From: Pseudomonas iridis
Lineage (GTDB): Bacteria > Pseudomonadota > Gammaproteobacteria > Pseudomonadales > Pseudomonadaceae
Length of the DNA: 64,000 nucleotides
NCBI RefSeq assembly: GCF_017980685.1
Contig: NZ_JACXXO010000019.1
Location: forward strand, 1 to 64,000
Direction: 5' to 3'
Positions within the stretch are counted from its first letter, which is position 1. Every line of letters starts with the position of its first letter. Shown here piece after piece: positions 59,497-64,000 of the stretch. The translations under genes were made by a program, and so were the position numbers. The notes beneath the pieces are model-generated. The model was not told the DNA's origin and made no database searches. It worked only from the letters and a program-made list of their open reading frames with translations.

Positions 59497-61056
59497 ATGC
59501 TCGGACGCCCCTCGCCAGAGCCGAACACAGACAACCCCGCATCCCTGAAAGCCGTGCGCGCCGGATCGACGTTCCGCCTGACGGTGAGTTTCATGCTGGT
59601 AGTGGTCATGGCCTTCCTGGCGGTCGAGAGCTGGCGAACCTGGCGCGACTACCGTGCAGCCTTCGATTCTGCGCGCAACTCGGTGACCAATCTCGCCCGC
59701 GCCACGGCCCAGCATGCCGAAGACACCATCCGCCAGATGGACGTGCTGACTGCCGCCCTGAGTGAGCGGATCGAAGGTGATGGCCTGCAAAACCTCGATG
59801 TCCCGCGCATCCATAAGTTGTTGGTGCAGCAATCGACAATCATGCCGCAGCTGCACGGTTTGTTTATCTACGGCCCTGATGGACAGTGGATCGTCACCGA
59901 CAAGGAGGTGACGCCCGAGACCGCGAACAACGCCGATCGCGATTATTTCCAGTACCACCGCACCCATGAAGATCGCCATGTGCGCATCGGCGATGTGGTC
60001 CAGAGCCGCTCCACGAAAGACCTGATCATTCCCATATCACGCCGGCTGAACAATGCCGATGGCTCGTTCGCCGGCGTGTTGCTGGGCACGGTCAAGGTCA
60101 GCTACTTCGTCGATTACTACGGTGACTTTCGCATTGATGACAAAGGCGCGCTGGTGCTGGCCAGGCGCGACGGCACCATCCTCGTGCGCCGCCCGTTCAT
60201 CGCCTCGGTGATCGGCAAAAGCCTGGCCAACAGCGAGATCTTCAAGACCTATTTACCCATCTCCAACTCAGGCATCGCGCAAGTGCGCGCCGTCGTCGAC
60301 GACACCGAGCGCTTGTATGGCTATCGCGCCCTCACGACCTATCCAGTGGTGGTCGAGGCGGGTCTGTCGCGTGATTCAATCATCGAACCCTGGCAGCAGG
60401 ATTTGCTGAAGAACGGCTTCGTGCTGGTGTTTCTGATTCTGGTGCTGAGCTGTTTCGGGCTCATCGTCCTGAGCCAGTTGCGCCAGCGTATGGCGATGGA
60501 ACGACAAATCCGCCACGCCCATCAGACCATGCGCGACATGGCATTGACTGACGCCCTGACCGGGCTCGGCAACCGTCGACGCCTGGACAATTCGCTGGCC
60601 GATGAAATTCGATTGACCCGTCGCCAAGGCTCGGCGCTGTCGTTGATCATGCTCGATGTCGACCACTTCAAACGCTACAACGACCAATACGGGCATGCGG
60701 CGGGTGATGATTGCCTGAGCGCGGTCGGGCAGGCGATCCAGCAAGCGGTCAAACGCCCGGGTGACCTGGCCGTACGCTATGGCGGCGAAGAGTTCACCGT
60801 GTTATTGCCCAATACCGACAGCGCCGGGGCGATTCAGGTCACCGAGGACATTTTGCAGAGTATTCGTGCGCTGAAGCTGGAACATGCCGGACATCCTCTG
60901 GGGTATGTCACAGCCAGTGCCGGCATAACCACACGTCATCCCGTCGACGACACGGTCACGTCGGCCTCGTTGTTGAAAGCGGCCGACACTTGTCTCTACG
61001 AGGCCAAGCAACAGGGGCGCAACCGTTGGTGTTTAAGTTCGACGGTGATGAGCTGA
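59497..61056 (+). CDS. Membrane diguanylate cyclase with dCache sensor
   Basis: A 519-residue protein that makes cyclic di-GMP. N-terminal membrane helix (FRLTVSFMLVVVMAFLAVESW), a periplasmic double-Cache domain (about 60-300; LFIYGPDGQWIVTDK, DYFQYHRTHEDRHVRIGDVVQSRST), a second helix (LVFLILVLSCFGLIVL) and a GGDEF domain with GGEEF at 429-433 and an RxxD inhibitory site (RPGD 420-423). ATG 59497 has GGAG at the right distance; ATG 59491 would be too close. Confidence 0.93.
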   Translation: MLGRPSPEPNTDNPASLKAVRAGSTFRLTVSFMLVVVMAFLAVESWRTWRDYRAAFDSARNSVTNLARATAQHAEDTIRQMDVLTAALSERIEGDGLQNLDVPRIHKLLVQQSTIMPQLHGLFIYGPDGQWIVTDKEVTPETANNADRDYFQYHRTHEDRHVRIGDVVQSRSTKDLIIPISRRLNNADGSFAGVLLGTVKVSYFVDYYGDFRIDDKGALVLARRDGTILVRRPFIASVIGKSLANSEIFKTYLPISNSGIAQVRAVVDDTERLYGYRALTTYPVVVEAGLSRDSIIEPWQQDLLKNGFVLVFLILVLSCFGLIVLSQLRQRMAMERQIRHAHQTMRDMALTDALTGLGNRRRLDNSLADEIRLTRRQGSALSLIMLDVDHFKRYNDQYGHAAGDDCLSAVGQAIQQAVKRPGDLAVRYGGEEFTVLLPNTDSAGAIQVTEDILQSIRALKLEHAGHPLGYVTASAGITTRHPVDDTVTSASLLKAADTCLYEAKQQGRNRWCLSSTVMS

Positions 61057-61231
61057 TAGCGCCTTCCTCGCTCGGACGCGTCACTTTTTCTTACACCTTT
61101 TGTCGCCCTGCGACACCCTGTCAGCCGATCGAAAACCGACTCGCCGGTTCAGTTTGGTATCATGCGCCGCTTTTACGGTTAACCCACCCCGCCGGTCCTG
61201 CCGACTGACGGGCTGCAAAAGGCGGTATTAG

Positions 61232-61837
61232 ATGACGGCTTTGTTGACTCGCCGCAAGGTACTTGCGGGAATGGGCGTACTCGGGCTCGGCCTGCTCGCC
61301 GGCTGCGACACCCGCGGCCAACTGTCGTACAAGTACGGCAAGGATCTGAGCAACAAGATCATGGGCCGCACCTTCAAACTGAAGGACACCGACGGCGATA
61401 CCATGACCCTGTCGAGCTTCCGCGGCCTGATGCCGATGGTGTTCTTCGGCTTCACCCAGTGCCCGGCGGTCTGCCCGACCACCCTGGCCCGCGCGGCAAA
61501 AATCAAAAAACTGATGGGCAGGGACGGCGATCGCTTGCAGGTGATCTTCATCACCCTCGACCCCGAGCGCGACACGCCGCAAATCCTCGACGCCTACGTC
61601 AAAGCCTTCGACCCGACGTTCGTCGCGCTGTACGGCACGCTTGAGGAAACCAAGGCCACGGCCAAGGAATTCGACGTGTTTTTCGAGAAGGTGCCGGCCG
61701 GCGACACCTACACCATCTCGCACACTTCCACCAGTTACGTCTTCGACTCGCGCGGCGAACTGCGCCTGGGTCTGTCCACCTCGCTTTCGGCAGAAGAATG
61801 CACGGAAGATTTGCTTACTGTTATGGAGGTTTGCTAA
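61232..61837 (+). CDS. SCO-family copper/thiol protein
   Basis: A 201-residue lipoprotein (LLAGC lipobox) with the thioredoxin-like SCO fold. Copper ligands Cys77 and Cys81 lie in QCPAVCP and His164 in TISHTS. SCO proteins deliver copper to, or keep reduced, the CuA site of cytochrome oxidase. AAGGCGG precedes the ATG. It is coupled to the PCuAC gene (stop overlaps start). Confidence 0.93.
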   Translation: MTALLTRRKVLAGMGVLGLGLLAGCDTRGQLSYKYGKDLSNKIMGRTFKLKDTDGDTMTLSSFRGLMPMVFFGFTQCPAVCPTTLARAAKIKKLMGRDGDRLQVIFITLDPERDTPQILDAYVKAFDPTFVALYGTLEETKATAKEFDVFFEKVPAGDTYTISHTSTSYVFDSRGELRLGLSTSLSAEECTEDLLTVMEVC

Positions 61838-62316
61838 TGCAACCGGTTCTGAACAACATCAAACGCGCGGTACTCGGTCTGTCCCTGCTGGGCCTGGCCT
61901 TTCAGGTTTCGGCGCAGACCAAGGTCGACGATGCGTGGGTGCGTGCAACCGTGCCGTCCCAATCCGCCAGCGGCGCGTTCATGACCCTGACCGCCGACAG
62001 CGACAGCAAGTTGCTCAGCGTCGCGACCCCAGTGGCCAAGGACGTGCAGATCCACGAAATGAGCATGAAGAACGACGTCATGAGCATGGGCCCGGTCAAA
62101 TCGGTCGACCTGCCGGCTGGTAAAGCCGTCAAGCTTGATCCGAACGGTTACCACGTCATGCTGATGGGCCTGACCGGTCAGTTGAAAGAAGGCGAATCCG
62201 TGCCGCTGACCCTGACCGTGGAAAACGCCAAGGGCGAAAAAGAAACCGTTGAAGTGAAGGCCAGCGTGCGTTCGCTGACCAACATGGAAGGTCACGATCA
62301 CAGCAAAATGCATTGA
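61837..62316 (+). CDS. Periplasmic copper chaperone PCu(A)C
   Basis: A 159-residue exported chaperone (signal ending VSAQT). The copper site fits the H-x-M...M...H-x-M pattern: IHEMSMKNDVMSMGPV and later YHVMLMGL. It passes Cu(I) to the CuA site with SCO. TGGAGG lies ahead of the ATG, and the gene overlaps the SCO stop by one base. A strong terminator follows. Confidence 0.93.
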   Translation: MQPVLNNIKRAVLGLSLLGLAFQVSAQTKVDDAWVRATVPSQSASGAFMTLTADSDSKLLSVATPVAKDVQIHEMSMKNDVMSMGPVKSVDLPAGKAVKLDPNGYHVMLMGLTGQLKEGESVPLTLTVENAKGEKETVEVKASVRSLTNMEGHDHSKMH

Positions 62317-62333
62317 TCTGACTAAGCGGTAAC

Positions 62334-62378
62334 AAAAAAAGGGGCGGCCTGATCGTTGATCAGTCCGCCCCTTTTTTT
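62334..62378. terminator. Bidirectional terminator between the copper pair and the membrane protein gene
   Basis: AAAAAAAGGGGCGG pairs with CCGCCCCTTTTTTT around a self-paired inner loop (TGATC/GATCA). It serves genes from both sides. Confidence 0.95.
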
Positions 62379-62397
62379 GCTTTTGCTGTGCACCGCA

Positions 62398-62889
62398 TCA
62401 ACGCTTGCGGGCCAATGCGTTGCGCACGCTCTCTCGTGACATCCCCGATCCGGAACGGGGCACGGCTGGAGCTGCGCTTACCTGAGCCAGCTGTTCCTTG
62501 CGCTTTGCCACTTGGCGCCACTGGTAACCGAAATATCCGGCTGCAACGAAAAACCCCAGCCAACCGAAAACCGACCCGACGAAGAACCACAGCCCGAGGG
62601 TGATCAGCACGGTTTTCCAGGTGAACAACTTCAAGCTGTCATCGGCAGGCACTGGTTCAACCGGCGTCTGGTGCGCCACAGGTATTTTCTGCACCTCGTT
62701 CAGATCAAAGCGCAGCGCGAAGTCCGCGCCGGGAACATGGGCGTCAAGTCGATCGCCTACAGCGGAATGCACACGCACCTCGCCATTAACGACCGACACC
62801 GAGCTGAAACTGATCTGCCTTTCGTAGTGAATCTCGCCGTTGACCAGCGTCACGACCGTCCGTTGTTCGGCCTTTGAGGTTTCGCGCAT
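62398..62889 (-). CDS. Hypothetical membrane protein
   Basis: A 163-residue protein: N-terminal beta-rich soluble part (TVVTLVNGEIHYERQISFSSVSVVNGEVRVHSAVGDRLDAHVPGADF), one or two membrane helices (WKTVLITLGLWFFVGSVFGWLGFFVAAGYFGYQW) and a basic C-terminus. I do not recognise a family. AAGGAA before ATG 62889 sets the start. It is divergent from the membrane/Xre pair with a 207-bp gap. Confidence 0.75.
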   Translation of the reverse strand: MRETSKAEQRTVVTLVNGEIHYERQISFSSVSVVNGEVRVHSAVGDRLDAHVPGADFALRFDLNEVQKIPVAHQTPVEPVPADDSLKLFTWKTVLITLGLWFFVGSVFGWLGFFVAAGYFGYQWRQVAKRKEQLAQVSAAPAVPRSGSGMSRESVRNALARKR

Positions 62890-63064
62890 GTCGATTCCTT
62901 GAGAGTTGCACGTCGAAGATGTGCACAGGGAAAGTCCGTTGAGCGCAAATGCTACTGAGTGGCCATTACCCTGTCCAGAAAGCAAGACGTTAAATGCCAA
63001 GGATGAAGGGCTGTAGCCAAGCTGATGGAAAGCCTACTTTACATCGGGAGAAAATTCAGCAAGC

Positions 63065-63084
63065 ATGTAAAGGGTCTTTTACAT
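63065..63084. promoter_or_regulatory. Palindromic operator ahead of the membrane/Xre pair
   Basis: ATGTAAA-N6-TTTACAT (63065-63071 and 63078-63084), just before the start at 63097, with an extra TTTACAT half-site at 63048-63054. A likely binding site of the Xre-type protein. Confidence 0.65.
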
Positions 63085-63096
63085 AGGAAGTAAAGC

Positions 63097-63471
63097 ATGA
63101 AGCGGTATTACCTCGAAATGGGCGCGGCGTTGACTCTCTACGTGTTGGTGCTGATCGCGTCATTGATCGTCTCGCAGTACCTGATGGAGGCCAACATTGC
63201 GCTGCGTTCAGCCGTCGCCCTGACGCCGATCCTCCCGGCAGGTTTAATGTGCTGGGCCATCGTGCGCAACATGCGCCGCATGGATGAAATGCATCTGCGC
63301 ATCCAGTTCGAAGCACTGGGCTTCGCCTTCGCCGCCTCGGCACTGCTGACCTTCAGCTACGGCTTTTTGGAAAACGTCGGTGCCCCGCATATTCCATGGA
63401 CCTGCGTCTGGCCGGTGATGGGCTTGATGTGGATCCTCGGCCTGCAGATCGCCCGGCGCCGCTACCAATGA
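63097..63471 (+). CDS. Small membrane protein paired with an Xre regulator
   Basis: A 124-residue integral membrane protein with four predicted helices (AALTLYVLVLIASLIVSQYL, AVALTPILPAGLMCWAIV, FAFAASALLTFSYGFL, WPVMGLMWILGLQIA) and the cytoplasmic loop NMRRMDEMHLRIQFEALG. Such proteins often accompany a small HTH regulator as sensors. Its stop overlaps the Xre gene start (ATGA). GGAAG precedes the ATG. Confidence 0.82.
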   Translation: MKRYYLEMGAALTLYVLVLIASLIVSQYLMEANIALRSAVALTPILPAGLMCWAIVRNMRRMDEMHLRIQFEALGFAFAASALLTFSYGFLENVGAPHIPWTCVWPVMGLMWILGLQIARRRYQ

Positions 63472-63665
63472 AAAACCGCCTCAAGGCACTGCGCGCCGAG
63501 CGCAAATGGTCTCAGGTCGATCTGGCTGAACGCCTGAACGTGTCGCGCCAGACCATCAATGCCATCGAAAACGAACGCTACGATCCAAGCCTGCCGCTGG
63601 CCTTCCAGATTGCCCGGGCGTTTGAGCTGTCGATTGAAAGCATTTTTGATGATGGCTTGAACTGA
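63468..63665 (+). CDS. Small Xre-family HTH regulator
   Basis: A 65-residue Cro/C1-type HTH protein: MKNRLKALRAERKWSQVDLAERLNVSRQTINAIENERYDPSLPLAFQIARAFELSIESIFD. It resembles the YozG/HTH-type regulators that occur next to membrane proteins. It probably binds the operator at 63065-63084 and represses its own operon. Confidence 0.92.
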   Translation: MKNRLKALRAERKWSQVDLAERLNVSRQTINAIENERYDPSLPLAFQIARAFELSIESIFDDGLN

Positions 63666-63752
63666 GCAAAAGTCGGTGCATGCGGATTCCAGTTTCGGTT
63701 AAACAGCCTGAAACAAAAAAACACCTGCACCGATTCGCCTGCCGTATCCCGG

Positions 63753-63881
63753 TTAATTGTCAGACACCCGACCCTGACTGGGCTCCAGGCCGGCGCCCAC
63801 GCTTACAAGTTCTCCCGACATCGGATCAACTTCAAGTTTTAAAAGGCGATCAGACAGCTGACCCTTGGTATCATCGTTCAC
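63753..63881 (-). CDS. Possible small ORF (weak)
   Basis: A 42-residue frame from GTG 63881 reads MNDDTKGQLSDRLLKLEVDP then MSGELVSVGAGLEPSQGRVS and DN. It has protein-like composition but no ribosome site and no known family. It lies in the 255-bp gap before the gene at the right edge; I regard it as unproven. Confidence 0.25.
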   Translation of the reverse strand: MNDDTKGQLSDRLLKLEVDPMSGELVSVGAGLEPSQGRVSDN

Positions 63882-63920
63882 ACTTTTTTGACGATTTAAT
63901 GACTGGAAGGTCTTTTTTTT

Positions 63921-64000
63921 GTGAGCGCTCTTTTTCGCTGGTTGCGGCAACCACATGCCCGCCTGTTCTCTCTGATTCTGCTGGTACTGATCGTGCCGGT
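63921..64000 (+). CDS. N-terminus of an unidentified membrane protein (runs off the window)
   Basis: The last 80 bases read from GTG 63921: MSALFRWLRQPHARLFSLIL then LVLIVP, an N-terminal basic stretch followed by one membrane helix. GGAAGG lies 11-16 bases upstream, a slightly long spacing. The family cannot be told from this fragment. Confidence 0.6.
   Translation, partial: MSALFRWLRQPHARLFSLILLVLIVP

Noticed and set aside
1-64000. tRNA genes, CRISPR arrays, prophage or complete IS
   Set aside because: No cloverleaf, regularly spaced repeat set, phage structural gene or intact transposase with ends was found by eye.

Overview
The window looks like the chromosome of a Pseudomonas of the P. 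fluorescens group. The evidence is high-GC coding with typical codon use, a galactose dehydrogenase close to the P. fluorescens enzyme, the short REP-type palindromes common in that group, a FecI/FecR/TonB-receptor unit and a cyanide-insensitive-type quinol oxidase. No tRNA gene, CRISPR array, prophage or intact insertion sequence was seen. The left edge holds the promoter and boxA leader of a 16S rRNA operon that runs leftward out of the window.

Layout: 0.5-8.2 kb carries small metabolic and redox genes (TspO, an HSL-type hydrolase, MsrA, an ArsR-controlled MDR oxidoreductase, a DCC protein, a saccharopine-dehydrogenase-like protein and a secreted lactonase-fold protein). 8.2-13.8 kb has an MDR/LysR divergent pair and a vitamin B12 riboswitch driving a TonB receptor, a thioredoxin-like [2Fe-2S] ferredoxin and a BtuF-like binding protein. 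14-21.6 kb has a DNA-repair-like HhH protein, a formaldehyde-dehydrogenase-like enzyme, CioAB oxidase, hemerythrin, a small kinase and a GNAT enzyme. 21.6-22.0 kb is a decayed tetR/oxidoreductase scar. 22.1-26 kb is a LysR-flanked MFS/cyclophilin-like/hydrolase cluster. 26-31 kb is a methyltransferase divergent from a FecI-FecR-TonB receptor iron-signalling unit. 31-33.4 kb is a TetR/SDR divergent pair with three matching operators, plus an IS256 remnant. 33.4-41 kb holds a phosphoesterase, a large MscS channel, a methyltransferase, galactose dehydrogenase and TrmK. 41-48 kb has a tautomerase/FrnE/SDR run, a LysR gene, a NemR-like regulon with three matching operators (DJ-1 family glyoxalase-like protein and OYE reductase) and an FeS-type photolyase. 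48-52.5 kb has a hybrid PAS kinase and a Fic toxin-antitoxin pair.

52.5-59.4 kb is the most unusual part. Two copies of a ycaC-type hydrolase lie in about 800-bp direct repeats in the same orientation. They flank a LacI-controlled sugar module (Gfo/Idh dehydrogenase, TIM-barrel epimerase, NHS-type permease). The copies differ at about 31 positions of 633, but only one changes an amino acid.

The right end has a dCache-GGDEF diguanylate cyclase, a copper-delivery pair (SCO and PCuAC), a bitopic membrane protein, a membrane protein/Xre pair and the first 27 codons of an unidentified membrane protein.

The clearest unifying observation is local regulation. Four regulators (ArsR, TetR at 32.6 kb, NemR-like TetR at 44.3 kb, LacI) have palindromic sites visible at their own or neighbouring promoters, so several small detoxification and catabolic regulons can be proposed from the sequence. 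I found no system that I can confidently call wholly new. The best candidates for follow-up are the ycaC-flanked sugar module and the Fic pair with an altered active-site motif.
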